Source: Woeseiaceae bacterium
Lineage (GTDB): Bacteria > Pseudomonadota > Gammaproteobacteria > Steroidobacterales > Woeseiaceae
DNA: 64,000 nt
Reading direction: 5' to 3'
Assembly (NCBI GenBank): GCA_021773115.1
Contig: JAJFKS010000003.1
Coordinates: forward strand, 248,001 to 312,000
Position 1 is the stretch's first letter, and the number at the start of each line of letters is the position of its first letter. Shown here piece after piece: positions 1 through 9,490 of the stretch. Below the pieces are notes generated by a model. That model saw only the letters and a list, made by a program, of their open reading frames with translations. It was not told where the DNA came from and ran no database searches. The translations under genes and the position numbers were made by a program.

Positions 1-1
1 T

Positions 2-508
2 GCCGAACAGAATGCCGGTCCGGGCGCCCTGCCTATCATTACGTTTTCGGATGAAGTGACCTTTCACATCAATAGCCAGGAAGCCTTCGTCTTCCACATC
101 GATGACGCACACACAGACGGTGATGCCGCGATATTGTTCCGTGAAGCCAATGTTATTGCGTCGGGCGACATCGTTTTCCGCGGCCTGTTTCCCTTTATCG
201 ACCTCGACAGCGGCGGTAGCGTAGCGGGATTCAAGAATGCACTGCGCAAGCTGATCAGTATGGCCGACGATAAGACGCGCTTCATTTCCGGCCACGGGCC
301 GATTGCGACTCGTGCGGGCCTTGAGGCTGATCTTGCGATGTTGATTGACGCCGAAGCACGGGTAAAAGCGCTGCTGGACAAGAGCATGAGTGCCGACGAC
401 ATTGTCGCCGCCAACCCCCTCGCCTCGTATCACGATCAATACAGCTGGGGCTTTATCACGACGGAAATAATGACCCGAACGCTGATTCGCTCTCTAACAA
501 CGGACTGA
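2..508 (+). CDS. MBL-fold metallo-hydrolase, C-terminal part (5' end outside window)
   Basis: The reading frame is open from the left edge, so only the last 168 residues are present. It carries HTDGD followed about 60 residues later by SGHGP, which match the later metal-binding motifs of the metallo-beta-lactamase fold. In the glyoxalase-II/SoxH-like branch these bind the second half of the dinuclear zinc site. The N-terminal HxHxDH motif would lie off the window. It ends 7 bases before the M20 peptidase on the same strand, so the two are probably co-transcribed. The substrate cannot be told; hydrolysis of an ester, thioester or lactam is typical. The fold call is firm, the specific function is not. 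Confidence 0.75.
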   Translation, partial: AEQNAGPGALPIITFSDEVTFHINSQEAFVFHIDDAHTDGDAAILFREANVIASGDIVFRGLFPFIDLDSGGSVAGFKNALRKLISMADDKTRFISGHGPIATRAGLEADLAMLIDAEARVKALLDKSMSADDIVAANPLASYHDQYSWGFITTEIMTRTLIRSLTTD

Positions 509-515
509 CAGCACA

Positions 516-1934
516 ATGGATAACAGGAAAACCGCGGCATTCGTTAACAACATCTGGGATGCGGAAATCATTCCGCAGATTTCCGAGTACATCAAGATTC
601 CGAACAAGTCGCCACATTTCGATCCGGACTGGGAACAGCACGGCCATATGGATCGTGCCGTCGCGATGCTCGAGGCCTGGTGTAAAACGCAGCCGTTGAA
701 GGGTATGACGGTCGAGATCATCAGGCTCGAAGGACGAACGCCCATTCTTTTCATGGATATCCCGGGCGATTCCGACGATGTGGTATTGCTCTACGGCCAC
801 TACGACAAGCAGCCGGAATTCAGCGGCTGGGACGACGATCTCGATCCGTGGACGCCGGTGATCAAGGACGGCAAGTTATACGGCCGCGGCGGCGCAGATG
901 ACGGTTACTCAACCTTTGGCTCATTGACGGCGATCCGCGCGTTGCAGGAACAAGGCATTCCGCACGCACACTGTATCGTTCTCATTGAAGGTTGCGAGGA
1001 AAGCGGCAGTTTTGACCTGCCGCATTACATTGATTTGCTGCAAGACCGTATCGGCTCGCCGGACCTCGTTGTCTGCCTTGATGCCGAGTGCGGCAACTAC
1101 GATCAGCTTTGGTGCACCACATCGTTGCGCGGCAACCTGACCGGCACATTGCGTGTCGACGTGCTGACTGAGGGCGTGCATTCGGGCACAGCCAGCGGTG
1201 TCGTTCCTTCGAGTTTCCGAACAACACGCCAGCTCATCAGCCGCATTGAAGACGAATCGAACGGTCAGATTCTTCTGGACGACCTGCACGTTGAGATTCC
1301 GCCGCAACGGCTTGAACAGGCCGAACTGGCAGCAGCAACGCTCAAGGACCTGGTGTACAAGAAATTCCCATGGGCTGTCGAAAATCCCGCACCCACGGAG
1401 TCGCATACCGAGTTATTGCTGAACAACACCTGGCGGCCCATGCTCGCCGTTACCGGCGCCGAAGGTATGCCAGCGATGATCGATGCGGGCAATGTGCAAT
1501 TGCCGTACACCAAACTGAAGCTGTCCTTTCGCCTGCCACCAACCTGCGATGCTGACGACGCGGCCGATGCCGTAAAGGAAGCGCTGGAGGCAGATAAGCC
1601 ACCGTTGGCCAAGGTGTCGTTTCATGTCGAATCAACCATGGCGGGCTGGAATGCGCCGGCCGTTGCTGACTGGCTTGAAGCATCGATGCACACGGCGTCT
1701 GAGGCGTTTTTCGGCAAACCGTCGATGTACATGGGCACCGGCGGAACGATTCCGTTCATGGGGATGCTCGGTGAGCGGTTTCCGGAGGCTCAGTTTCTGA
1801 TTACCGGACTGCTGGGCCCGAAGTCCAATGCACACGGACCGAATGAATTCCTGCACATCGAGACCGGCAAACGTCTTACAAGCTGCGTTGCACAGGTCCT
1901 TGAGGACCACTTCTCACGAGCGGCTGTAAGTTAG
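516..1934 (+). CDS. M20 family metallopeptidase (dipeptidase/carboxypeptidase-like)
   Basis: A 472-residue protein with the di-zinc peptidase layout of family M20. YGHYDKQPE gives metal ligand H95, GRGGADDG gives bridging D128, EGCEES (E161/E162) gives the general base and ligand region, D189 lies in CLDAE, and a final His is in SNAHGPNE near the C-terminus. Between them lies the lid/dimerisation domain. The YGHYDxQP form is typical of the carnosinase/CNDP-like dipeptidase branch. No signal peptide is seen, so it is cytosolic. It follows the MBL-fold gene by 7 bases. Its last 21 bases overlap the 3' end of the convergent glycosyltransferase gene. Likely role: dipeptide hydrolysis; the exact substrate is unknown. 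Confidence 0.9.
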   Translation: MDNRKTAAFVNNIWDAEIIPQISEYIKIPNKSPHFDPDWEQHGHMDRAVAMLEAWCKTQPLKGMTVEIIRLEGRTPILFMDIPGDSDDVVLLYGHYDKQPEFSGWDDDLDPWTPVIKDGKLYGRGGADDGYSTFGSLTAIRALQEQGIPHAHCIVLIEGCEESGSFDLPHYIDLLQDRIGSPDLVVCLDAECGNYDQLWCTTSLRGNLTGTLRVDVLTEGVHSGTASGVVPSSFRTTRQLISRIEDESNGQILLDDLHVEIPPQRLEQAELAAATLKDLVYKKFPWAVENPAPTESHTELLLNNTWRPMLAVTGAEGMPAMIDAGNVQLPYTKLKLSFRLPPTCDADDAADAVKEALEADKPPLAKVSFHVESTMAGWNAPAVADWLEASMHTASEAFFGKPSMYMGTGGTIPFMGMLGERFPEAQFLITGLLGPKSNAHGPNEFLHIETGKRLTSCVAQVLEDHFSRAAVS

Positions 1935-2762
1935 CGAGGTTATCTGCTCGGAGATCAACCCTATCAGGAAAACAATAACGGCGGCACTGAATAGCAACAT
2001 GCTCATGTTGGTGAATCTTGCGGTGGTTGCGTAGGTATAGGCGTAGTAGCCGAGGCCGGTTGCAAAAAACAAGCCACTGGCGGGCAGGAATATTTTCAGC
2101 GGCGAATATAAAGTCGCAATCTTGAAAATAATAATCAGAAAGCGCACGCCGTCGCGAATCGGCCGAATATGACTTTTGCCGACGCGTTTTGCCGCAGAGA
2201 TCGGTTCAAACGTGACTGCGTAGCCGCTGCGCAGAAAAGCCATCGTTATCGTCGTCGGGTAGGAAAAACCGTTCGGCAATAAATATAGAAACTGTTTGAA
2301 CTTGTCTGCCTGCGCAACGCGAAAGCCGGAGGTCAAATCGAGAATCTTGCGGCCACTCATCATCGATGCAATGCCGTTATAAAGACCATTGGCAAACAGT
2401 CGTCCGAAGCTCGCGTGCGAGCCTGAATCGCGTGCGCCGATTGCCATGTCAAAACCTTCATCCAGCTTCTGAATCAACGGCGCCAGCTCAGTGGCACTAT
2501 GCTGGCCGTCACCATCCATGAATGCCAGGACCTCACCGGTCGCCACACGCGCACCCGACTTGATCGCAGCGCCATTGCCCAGGCTTTCCGGGTGGCTGAC
2601 CACCTTCGCACCAGCCTCACTCGCAAGCGTTGCAGTATCGTCAGTCGAACCGTCGTTGACGACGATGACCTCTGCTGTCGGATACAGCTCGAGCGCAGTT
2701 GCGACGACTGAGCCGATCGCACCGCTTTCGTTCTTGGCGGGAATAATAATTGATAGAGACAT
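1914..2762 (-). CDS. Family 2 glycosyltransferase with C-terminal membrane helices
   Basis: A 282-residue GT2 enzyme. The GT-A fold is shown by an N-terminal SLSIIIPAKNE strand, VNDGSTDD (about 35-42) and MDGDGQH (82-88) carrying the DxD metal-binding aspartates. Two hydrophobic helices (about 225-245 and 255-272) anchor it in the membrane, an architecture like dolichyl-/undecaprenyl-phosphate sugar transferases. It most likely moves a sugar from a nucleotide donor to a lipid phosphate at the inner face of the membrane; the sugar is unknown. It lies 35 bases downstream of oadB on the same strand and may be read from the oad promoter, though the function appears unrelated. Its 3' end overlaps the M20 gene. 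Confidence 0.85.
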   Translation of the reverse strand: MSLSIIIPAKNESGAIGSVVATALELYPTAEVIVVNDGSTDDTATLASEAGAKVVSHPESLGNGAAIKSGARVATGEVLAFMDGDGQHSATELAPLIQKLDEGFDMAIGARDSGSHASFGRLFANGLYNGIASMMSGRKILDLTSGFRVAQADKFKQFLYLLPNGFSYPTTITMAFLRSGYAVTFEPISAAKRVGKSHIRPIRDGVRFLIIIFKIATLYSPLKIFLPASGLFFATGLGYYAYTYATTARFTNMSMLLFSAAVIVFLIGLISEQITSLTYSRS

Positions 2763-2797
2763 GGCTTAGGTTCCGTGCGATTTTTTGAAGCTGGCTG

Positions 2798-3928
2798 CTA
2801 TGACGCAACCATAATCATGATTCCCGCAGCGACAGCCGATCCAATAACACCGGCGACATTAGGTCCCATCGCATGCATTAGCAAGATATTCTGCGGATTG
2901 GCTTCCAGCCCGACCTTGTTCGCAACCCTTGCTGCCATCGGCACAGCCGAGACACCAGCCGCACCAATCAACGGATTAATCGGCGTTTTCGACAGCTTGT
3001 TGAGCAATTTACCCATCAACAAACCGCTCGCAGTGCCAATCGCGAAAGCAACCATACCAAGCAGCAGGATACTCAAGGTGCTCCAGTCCAGGAATTGTTC
3101 GGCACGTAGTTTCGAGCCGACTGCCAAACCGAGAAATATGGTAACAATATTGATCAATGAATTTTGTGTCGTATCTGACAAGCGATCGACGACACCGCAT
3201 TCGCGCATCAGGTTGCCGAAACACAGCATGCCGAGCAAGGGTGCGGCCGAAGGCAACAACAGGGCGACCAGCAACAGCAGAACGAGTGGAAAAATGATGC
3301 GCTCCGCTTTGGTGACTTCTCGAAGCTGAACCATCTCGATTCGTCGTTCTGCTTCTGTCGTCAGCAACTTCATGATCGGCGGCTGGATGATTGGCACCAG
3401 CGCCATGTAGGAATAGGCCGCGACGGCAATCGCACCAAGCAAGTGTGGTGCAAGCTGTCCGGCAACATAGATCGCCGTCGGTCCGTCAGCACCACCAATA
3501 ATCCCGATCGCAGCCGCCTCGCGCAGGCTGAAATCCATGATACCGAGTTCGGTCAGTCCCAATGCACCCAGCAAGGTTGCAAATATGCCGAACTGAGCGG
3601 CCGCACCGAGAAACAGGGTTTTCGGGTTGGCCAGCAGCGGACCAAAGTCCGTCAACGCGCCGACACCCATGAAGATGATCAGCGGAAACGCGCCGGTCTC
3701 AATGCCCATCACATAGGCAAGATGCAGCAGACCGTCACCGGTCGCAATTTCGACCCCTGGAATGTTACTTAGCAAGCCACCGAAGCCGATGGTCACCAGC
3801 AACAGCGGCTCGAATTTTTTGACGATACCGAGATATAACATCAACAGGCAGACGCCAAGCATCGCGAGTTGGTCGCCAGTGATCTGGTACAGCCCGGACC
3901 CCGTCCAGATTTGTTGCAGGACTTCCAC
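2798..3928 (-). CDS. oadB: Oxaloacetate decarboxylase, Na+-pumping beta subunit
   Basis: A 376-residue polytopic membrane protein of the OadB/GcdB/MmdB family. This subunit decarboxylates carboxybiotin and couples the reaction to export of two Na+. The signature [13 protein letters not shown] in the middle of the protein holds the conserved aspartate of the Na+/H+ channel. The N-terminal [11 protein letters not shown] and C-terminal [14 protein letters not shown] segments are also typical. It starts 3 bases after the oadA stop, within the order oadG-oadA-oadB expected for this complex. The complex turns oxaloacetate into pyruvate and builds a sodium gradient, consistent with a marine organism. 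Confidence 0.95.
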   Translation of the reverse strand: MEVLQQIWTGSGLYQITGDQLAMLGVCLLMLYLGIVKKFEPLLLVTIGFGGLLSNIPGVEIATGDGLLHLAYVMGIETGAFPLIIFMGVGALTDFGPLLANPKTLFLGAAAQFGIFATLLGALGLTELGIMDFSLREAAAIGIIGGADGPTAIYVAGQLAPHLLGAIAVAAYSYMALVPIIQPPIMKLLTTEAERRIEMVQLREVTKAERIIFPLVLLLLVALLLPSAAPLLGMLCFGNLMRECGVVDRLSDTTQNSLINIVTIFLGLAVGSKLRAEQFLDWSTLSILLLGMVAFAIGTASGLLMGKLLNKLSKTPINPLIGAAGVSAVPMAARVANKVGLEANPQNILLMHAMGPNVAGVIGSAVAAGIMIMVAS

Positions 3929-3931
3929 GAA

Positions 3932-5701
3932 CTAGTCGATCGCCAACAAGCGGTCGCCGACATGAACGGCATCGCCTTCATTGACGCAAACGTCGCACAC
4001 CGTCCCGCCTTTTGGTGCACTAATGACGGTTTCCATTTTCATGGCTTCGACGACGAGCAGTGGCTGGTCTTTCTCAACGAGCATGCCGACCGTCACGTGC
4101 ACTTTGAATATATTCCCGGCCAGAACCGCTTTGACGGCATCACCACCCCCGCCTGTGCCTGATCTTGCCGCCGGCTTCGCAGCGACCGCACCTAGCTGAC
4201 CGTTTTCTGCGACTTCAACGGTAAAGGCTTTGCCGTTGACCCGCACTGAGTAAACGCCCGACCCGTCACTTGCAGGCGCCTCAGGCGAAGCGGCCATTTC
4301 AGTCGCAGCCGCCGGTGCCGGCTCAAACGCATCGGGGTTGTCTCGATTTTTCAAAAACTTGATGCCAATCTGCGGAAACAGAGCATAGGTCAAAACGTCA
4401 TCGACAAGGTCATCCGCCAGTTGAATCTTGTTCTCGTCCGCGATGCGTTTCAGTTCTGTGGTCTGCGCATCGAGTTCCGGCTCAAGCAGATCCGCTGGTC
4501 GGCAGGTAATCGCCTCGGCACCGTCAAGTACCCGGGCTTGTAGCTCGGTATTAACCGGCAACGGCGTTTTGCCGTATTCGCCCTTCAGCACTCCGGCCGT
4601 TTCTTTTGTGATTGTTTTGTAACGTTCCCCGGACAACACGTTAATCACAGCTTGTGTGCCTACAATCTGCGATGTTGGTGTGACCAGCGGCAACATGCCC
4701 AGGTCTTCACGCACCGAGGGGATTTCCGCGAGTACGGCATCGATTTTCTCGCTGGCATTTTGCTCGCGCAGCTGGTTTTCGAGATTCGTCAACATGCCGC
4801 CGGGTACTTGCGCCACCAGGATTCGCGAATCGACACCTCGTAATGAGCCTTCGAACTTTGCGTATTTTTTTCGCACTTCGCGAAAATACGCCGCAATCTC
4901 TTCAATCAGGACGATGTCCAGGCCGGTGTCGCGATCGGTGCCCTCAAGCATTGCAACGACAGACTCTGTCGGTGAATGACCGTAGGTCATACTCATCGAG
5001 CTCACGGCAGTATCGATGTTGTCGATGCCAGCTTCGGCCGCCTTGATATAGGTCGCGGTTGATAGGCCTGTCGTCGCATGACATTGCATGTGAATGGGAA
5101 TATCGACGGATGCCTTGAGACGCGAAATCAGTTCGTATGCGACATAGGGTCGCAGCAGGCCAGCCATATCCTTGATACAAATTGAGTGAGCGCCCATGTC
5201 TTCGATGCGCTTACCCATATCAACCCACAGGTCCACGGTATGCACACGGCTCACCGTGTACGACATCGTTCCCTGGGCATGTTTGCCGACGGCAAGCGTT
5301 GCCTTAATCGCCGTCTCAAGATTTCTCAGGTCGTTAAGTGCGTCAAAAATCCGGAAAATGTCAACGCCGTTGACCGCGCAGCGCTCGACAAACTTCTCAA
5401 CGAGGTCATCGGCATAGTGCCGGTAACCTAAAATATTCTGACCACGAAACAGCATTTGCTGGGGCGTATTGGGCATCGCCGCCTTCAATAGTCGAATACG
5501 CTCCCACGGGTCTTCGCCCAGGTATCGAATACAGGAGTCGAATGTCGCACCGCCCCAGGATTCCATCGACCAGTAGCCAACTTTATCCAGCTTGTCCGCG
5601 ATCGGCAGCATGTCATCGATGCGCATGCGAGTCGCAAGTAGACTCTGGTGCGCATCGCGCAAAACCAGTTCAGTAATTCCCAGCGGTTTCTTTTCGGCCA
5701 T
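3932..5701 (-). CDS. oadA: Oxaloacetate decarboxylase alpha subunit (biotin carboxyltransferase)
   Basis: A 589-residue protein that transfers the carboxyl group of oxaloacetate to biotin. The N-terminal HMGL-like TIM barrel has [11 protein letters not shown] (metal ligand D16), CIKDMAGLL with the lysine expected to be carbamylated, and MQCHATTG with metal-binding histidines. A conserved carboxylase middle domain follows, then an Ala/Pro-rich linker (about 455-480) and a biotinyl domain with VEAMKME. K555 is the biotinylation site, 34 residues from the end as expected. A pyruvate carboxylase subunit B is very similar, but the adjacent oadG and oadB settle the role as the sodium-pump decarboxylase. 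Confidence 0.95.
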   Translation of the reverse strand: MAEKKPLGITELVLRDAHQSLLATRMRIDDMLPIADKLDKVGYWSMESWGGATFDSCIRYLGEDPWERIRLLKAAMPNTPQQMLFRGQNILGYRHYADDLVEKFVERCAVNGVDIFRIFDALNDLRNLETAIKATLAVGKHAQGTMSYTVSRVHTVDLWVDMGKRIEDMGAHSICIKDMAGLLRPYVAYELISRLKASVDIPIHMQCHATTGLSTATYIKAAEAGIDNIDTAVSSMSMTYGHSPTESVVAMLEGTDRDTGLDIVLIEEIAAYFREVRKKYAKFEGSLRGVDSRILVAQVPGGMLTNLENQLREQNASEKIDAVLAEIPSVREDLGMLPLVTPTSQIVGTQAVINVLSGERYKTITKETAGVLKGEYGKTPLPVNTELQARVLDGAEAITCRPADLLEPELDAQTTELKRIADENKIQLADDLVDDVLTYALFPQIGIKFLKNRDNPDAFEPAPAAATEMAASPEAPASDGSGVYSVRVNGKAFTVEVAENGQLGAVAAKPAARSGTGGGGDAVKAVLAGNIFKVHVTVGMLVEKDQPLLVVEAMKMETVISAPKGGTVCDVCVNEGDAVHVGDRLLAID

Positions 5702-5716
5702 AGGTCTCTTTAGTCA

Positions 5717-5923
5717 CTATCGTTTTCGATGTTGAGCAATTGCCGCACTGATTGCAGCGACTTCTTCGTCACTGGCACCGTCGCCAGATGCTTCAGAGCT
5801 GAATCGGATCGCGATTGCAGACATTGTCAACATCGCAAGCACCAGCATCGCGAGAAAAACAAACACGGTGCCCATGCCGACAATCATCAGCGTAACACCC
5901 TGGTCAAGAAGACTTGTTTCCAA
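5717..5923 (-). CDS. oadG: Oxaloacetate decarboxylase gamma subunit
   Basis: A small single-pass membrane protein (about 68 residues) with one helix (TLMIVGMGTVFVFLAMLVLAM) and a short polar tail, matching OadG, which holds alpha and beta together at the membrane. The frame could open at a TTG at 5935. A second TTG at 5923 is 5 bases downstream of a GGAGG Shine-Dalgarno sequence and is the better start. It is first in the operon, 15 bases before oadA. The tail lacks the histidine-rich zinc-binding end of some enteric OadG proteins (it ends QHRKR). Confidence 0.8.
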   Translation of the reverse strand: METSLLDQGVTLMIVGMGTVFVFLAMLVLAMLTMSAIAIRFSSEASGDGASDEEVAAISAAIAQHRKR

Positions 5924-5955
5924 TGAAACCTCCAACGCCCTGATTTCAGCGAGCG

Positions 5956-5961
5956 ATTATA
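5956..5961 (-). promoter_or_regulatory. Candidate -10 element for the oadGAB operon
   Basis: On the minus strand the bases here read TATAAT, a perfect sigma-70 -10 hexamer, about 33 bases upstream of the favoured oadG start. The predicted leader would be about 25 bases, enough for the GGAGG site. No good -35 sits 16-18 bases upstream; GTGACA lies 20 bases upstream, which is too far for a standard promoter. A helper factor may be needed, or the match may be chance in this AT-richer gap. Confidence 0.4.
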
Positions 5962-6033
5962 GCGGATCGCGAAATCTTGCGTGTCACATCATTTGCCGCT
6001 GGACACCGATCCCGACTATGGCATCATCGGCGG

Positions 6034-6804
6034 ATGCACAAAATTGACCGAAAACGCCTGTTATTGCTGCTGCCACTCTTCCTCGGCGCCTGCGCGACAG
6101 AACCGCGACTCGAAGTCGTTACGACATCGAGTCGCAGCAGTGAGTGCGTCGTGCTTCTGCATGGCCTCAATCGGAGCTGGCGAGCGATGCGGCCAATGGC
6201 AGAGTCGCTGCAAGATGCGGGATTCACAACCAGCAATGTCGATTACCCGTCGCAGGCGGGATCGATCGAGGAAATTGCGCCGCTCGCGGTGAGCACGGGT
6301 CTCGAAGGTTGCCGGAATTCGGGCGCAACGAAAATACATTTCGTCACACATTCATTAGGCGGCATTCTGGTTCGCTATCAAAACGAGCATGAACCCATTG
6401 CCGATCTCGGGCGAGTTGTCATGTTGGCACCCCCCAACCACGGCAGTGAGATTATTGACAAGACGAAAGACTGGCCGGGATTTGAATTATTCTCGGGGGA
6501 CGCCGGCTCACAACTCGGCACCGGTCCCGACAGCATTCCATCACAACTGGGTCCCGTGCAATTTGAACTTGGCGTCATAGCGGGCACGGGCACCATTAAT
6601 TTGCTGGCGTCGGCAATGCTGCCCAATCCCGACGACGGCAAGGTGTCGGTCGTCAGTACTAAAGTCGCTGGCATGCGGGACTTCCTGATCGTCGGCGATT
6701 CGCATCGCTTTATTACGCGCAGCGATATCGTATTTCGGAATACAGAAAACTTTCTTAAAAACGGGATGTTCCTGGACAGCGACAAGGCATTGATGAACCA
6801 GTAA
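6034..6804 (+). CDS. Lipase-like alpha/beta-hydrolase lipoprotein
   Basis: A 256-residue alpha/beta hydrolase. The ATG at 6034 is preferred over an upstream TTG (5977) because it opens a lipoprotein signal: KIDRKRLLLLLPLFLGAC, with the lipobox cysteine at about residue 19. Further signs are VVLLHGLNRSW (oxyanion region), THSLGG with the nucleophilic serine, and a late DGKVSV aspartate and DSHRF histidine that could complete the triad. It resembles PGAP1/triacylglycerol-lipase-type hydrolases. It is divergent from oadG and convergent with the DUF4124 gene, separated from it by 3 bases. The substrate is probably a lipid ester, but this is inferred from fold only. Confidence 0.8.
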   Translation: MHKIDRKRLLLLLPLFLGACATEPRLEVVTTSSRSSECVVLLHGLNRSWRAMRPMAESLQDAGFTTSNVDYPSQAGSIEEIAPLAVSTGLEGCRNSGATKIHFVTHSLGGILVRYQNEHEPIADLGRVVMLAPPNHGSEIIDKTKDWPGFELFSGDAGSQLGTGPDSIPSQLGPVQFELGVIAGTGTINLLASAMLPNPDDGKVSVVSTKVAGMRDFLIVGDSHRFITRSDIVFRNTENFLKNGMFLDSDKALMNQ

Positions 6805-6807
6805 CGC

Positions 6808-7260
6808 CTAGCTGCAGTACTCGTCCATTTGTGCTTTTGACTCAAGCAGCGTTGCCCGAGCCTCCGCGTCGGACAGGTATTCGCGCTCGCCCTTGTCATC
6901 GGTTCGATACAGACGCGGTGCGCCCTTGTAAGCTTCGTAGTTCTCAGTCGCCTTCTTACAGTAATACTCTTTCTCGGCCTCTGCGGCCAGCCGCGCTTCT
7001 TCAGCCGGATCCAGGGGCGCTACGCTCAGTTCCTCAAGCCTGCCCGCCGAATGCCAAACCAGTAATACGGCAACCGCATCTTCATGGTCGGGTTTGTCGC
7101 TGTAGTGGATCTTGTCGTGTTCGTCGACCCAGGTGTAGATCGACGTCAGCGTATCGACGAAGTGCGGTTTGCCACTTGCGTCCACCCACTTCCATATATC
7201 AGCCGACGCACTGGCCGCTACAAACAGACTCAGAAAAATTGTGAATTTGATGCTCGACAT
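6808..7260 (-). CDS. DUF4124 protein with duplicated WVD repeat
   Basis: A 150-residue exported protein with a cleavable signal peptide (about 1-20, ending ASASA). Directly after it come two copies of a DUF4124-like unit, IWKWVDASGKPHFVD (22-36) and IYTWVDEHDKIHYSD (41-55), 19 residues apart. The C-terminal half is charged and alpha-helical, with EEARLAAEAEKEYYCKK and two cysteines (about 106 and 149). DUF4124 proteins are periplasmic with unknown function; aromatic residues in the repeat suggest ligand or cell-wall binding. The tandem copy is unusual, since one copy per protein is common. The gene stands alone, convergent with the lipase-like gene. Confidence 0.75.
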   Translation of the reverse strand: MSSIKFTIFLSLFVAASASADIWKWVDASGKPHFVDTLTSIYTWVDEHDKIHYSDKPDHEDAVAVLLVWHSAGRLEELSVAPLDPAEEARLAAEAEKEYYCKKATENYEAYKGAPRLYRTDDKGEREYLSDAEARATLLESKAQMDEYCS

Positions 7261-7345
7261 TGGGGCTCCCGCGTTGCCCCAGTATGATCAAGACGCCGCC
7301 ACAATCCTTTGACTGACGTCACACAATTGCGCGACGCGCGTGCCG

Positions 7346-7489
7346 TCACAACGCCTCAAGCTTACGCTCTAACTCTTTGATTTTGCTTTGCTGTTGCTGC
7401 ACAACACGGGTGAGAACCGCGATAACTTCGATTTCCGGCTCGGACGTATCAGGAAGGTCGAGTGCCGATTCGACCTCGGTGATATCCAC
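7346..7489 (-). CDS. Small 47-residue coiled-coil protein (unrecognised)
   Basis: This open frame starts with GTG whose first base is the last base of the upstream aminopeptidase stop codon (TAGTG), and ends with TGA at 7346. An AGG about ten bases upstream could serve as a weak ribosome site. The protein is acidic at its start (VDITEVESALDLPDTSEPE) and ends in a heptad-like helix with QQQQSKIKELERKLEAL. This resembles short coiled-coil proteins such as SlyX in character, but I do not recognise it as a member. The stop/start overlap and the sensible composition favour a real gene; the length makes chance possible. Confidence 0.45.
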   Translation of the reverse strand: MDITEVESALDLPDTSEPEIEVIAVLTRVVQQQQSKIKELERKLEAL

Positions 7490-9384
7490 TATCGGAATGC
7501 CTGCTTCGCTTCGGCACGTCGGAATTCGGCTTCAATCGAATTGACAGTCAGTGGGTGGTAGGCATGGCGCGCTTTTGCAAACATCGACTTAGCCAATTCG
7601 ACATCCTGGCCATTTTCGGCCAGTGCACGATAGATGCTCGACAACAAGCGAGTGCGTCCGTAGCGATTGAGATAGGCTTCCAGCTGTGGGTACGCGGCTT
7701 CATAGCGGCGTGTCGCAACCTGGATAAACCAGGTGCGACCGATCTCAGCGTTGCTCGTATTGCTCAGGTCCAAATATTCATCCAGTGTTTTGAGGCGTGC
7801 TGTATCCAGATCATCCGGCAGACTGTTGATAAAGTGAATGAGCGCCTGCGGGCTCCACTCGTCGACCGGAATATCGTCCAGATCCACTTCGTCGATCGCC
7901 AATGCGGCGGCCAGGGATTCGGCATACTCCAGCGTTTTGGATTTCGGGATCGGGGCATCATCGGGGAGCCCCGGCTGGTACATCCAGGCCTCCACCTGCT
8001 TGCGCGAAACAAGGCCCGGCGTAGCCCGCAGCAATTTCACATCAAGATAATCCACGAACGCCTCAGTGGTGATCGTCTTGAACGCAAATTCATCAAAATA
8101 ATTCTGCAGAAATTTATCGAAGCGTTCGCGACCGAAACCGAGCTCGAGATATTCGAGAAACAGCTGCCCCTTATGATAGTGAATCGAGCCCTGTACGTCG
8201 TCCGGGTCGCCAGTATCGAGGCGCGGTGCGAGCGCCTGCCGCTGTGGCGGAACGCGTTCAAAATCGAATAGTAATTCCTGGTAGTTCAACACCCGTTCTT
8301 CGTCGACTCGGTCTTCATCGTAGATGATCTCCATCAGGCGCGCCTCGAGATAACTTGTCACTCCCTCGTTCAACCAGCCGTCACGCCAGGTCGCATTCGT
8401 GACGAGGTTGCCCGACCACGAATGCGCCAACTCGTGTGCAACAACCGCGACCAGGCTGCGGTCACCGGCCAGCAGACTCGGCGTCAGGAACGACAGTCGC
8501 GGATTCTCCATGCCGCCAAAGGGAAAGCTCGGCGGCAGAACCAGCAAATCATAGCGTCCCCAGCGATACGGACCGAATTGCGCCTCGGCTTCTTCCAGCA
8601 TTTGCTGCACATCTCCGAATTCGTATACGGATGCATCCAGCAATTCCGGTTCGGTGTAAACGCCGGTGTCTTCACCGAGCGACGCGAAGTACAGGTTTCC
8701 AACAGCAATCGCGAACAGGTACGACGGTATGGGTTGCGGCATCTCGAATCTGAACTCACCGTTTCGCGCAACGAGCGGATCATTGTCAGCGCTCATGACT
8801 GCCAGCAGCTCCGGCGGCGTGCGAATGATGGCTTCGTAGGTCAGGCGGATACCAGGCGTATCCTGCAACGGGATCCAGCTGCGTGCATGAATGGCCTGAG
8901 ACTGCGAGAACATCATCGGATATTTACCACCGGCTGTTAACTCAGGTGGCAACCATTGCAAAGCCGTTGAATTGGGATTCGTTTCATAGTCGATGCGAAC
9001 AATCACTTCATTCTGAAGATCAACCCCCGGCGGTATGCTGATGACAAGTGGAGTGCCTTTGATCGTGTCGAAGGCCCCAAGCTCAAATGCTGCGACTTCC
9101 GCTTCGCCGTTGTCTGCTACAAAAGCCACGCTGTCAATTGTCAGCTCGCGTGTATCGAGGATAATTTTCCTGGCAGAATCGTCGCTCGACTTCATATGCA
9201 GAAGCACAAAGCCGCGCAGCCTGTGTTCAACAAAGTCGACATCAAGATCGAGTGCAACGTGTCGCGTTTTGAACTGATCGACATTGGCAAACGTAAAGTA
9301 GTCATGTGCCGGGTCATAGTTGTCTTTTTCCCCGCAGGAAATCAAACACAGCGAGAGAATGACAATTGAAAGATTGCGCAACAT
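7489..9384 (-). CDS. M1 family metallopeptidase lipoprotein (LTA4-hydrolase-like aminopeptidase)
   Basis: A 631-residue zinc aminopeptidase of the M1 gluzincin family. The ATG at 9384 is chosen because GGAG lies 7 bases upstream and the product then opens with a lipoprotein signal (SIVILSLCLISC, lipobox Cys about residue 17). An in-frame ATG 13 codons earlier lacks both. An N-terminal beta-saddle domain is followed by GGMEN (about 290-294) and HELAHSW with zinc ligands H317 and H321, then LNEG with E340, 18 residues after H321 as the family requires. The C-terminal helical domain resembles leukotriene A4 hydrolase/aminopeptidase B types. It probably removes N-terminal residues from peptides in the periplasm. 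Confidence 0.92.
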   Translation of the reverse strand: MLRNLSIVILSLCLISCGEKDNYDPAHDYFTFANVDQFKTRHVALDLDVDFVEHRLRGFVLLHMKSSDDSARKIILDTRELTIDSVAFVADNGEAEVAAFELGAFDTIKGTPLVISIPPGVDLQNEVIVRIDYETNPNSTALQWLPPELTAGGKYPMMFSQSQAIHARSWIPLQDTPGIRLTYEAIIRTPPELLAVMSADNDPLVARNGEFRFEMPQPIPSYLFAIAVGNLYFASLGEDTGVYTEPELLDASVYEFGDVQQMLEEAEAQFGPYRWGRYDLLVLPPSFPFGGMENPRLSFLTPSLLAGDRSLVAVVAHELAHSWSGNLVTNATWRDGWLNEGVTSYLEARLMEIIYDEDRVDEERVLNYQELLFDFERVPPQRQALAPRLDTGDPDDVQGSIHYHKGQLFLEYLELGFGRERFDKFLQNYFDEFAFKTITTEAFVDYLDVKLLRATPGLVSRKQVEAWMYQPGLPDDAPIPKSKTLEYAESLAAALAIDEVDLDDIPVDEWSPQALIHFINSLPDDLDTARLKTLDEYLDLSNTSNAEIGRTWFIQVATRRYEAAYPQLEAYLNRYGRTRLLSSIYRALAENGQDVELAKSMFAKARHAYHPLTVNSIEAEFRRAEAKQAFR

Positions 9385-9490
9385 TGAGCTACTCCGAAAG
9401 GTTGTGCGACCATGGTTGGCCAAAGCCTGCGAGCGAACTATGCGCGGTCGAGACTACAATCGTCAAATTTGTCCGAATACTGCCTGCGTG

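Noticed and set aside
7555-8271. 238-codon open frame on the plus strand inside the M1 peptidase gene
   Set aside because: Antisense shadow; the M1 gene has an intact zinc site and correct length.
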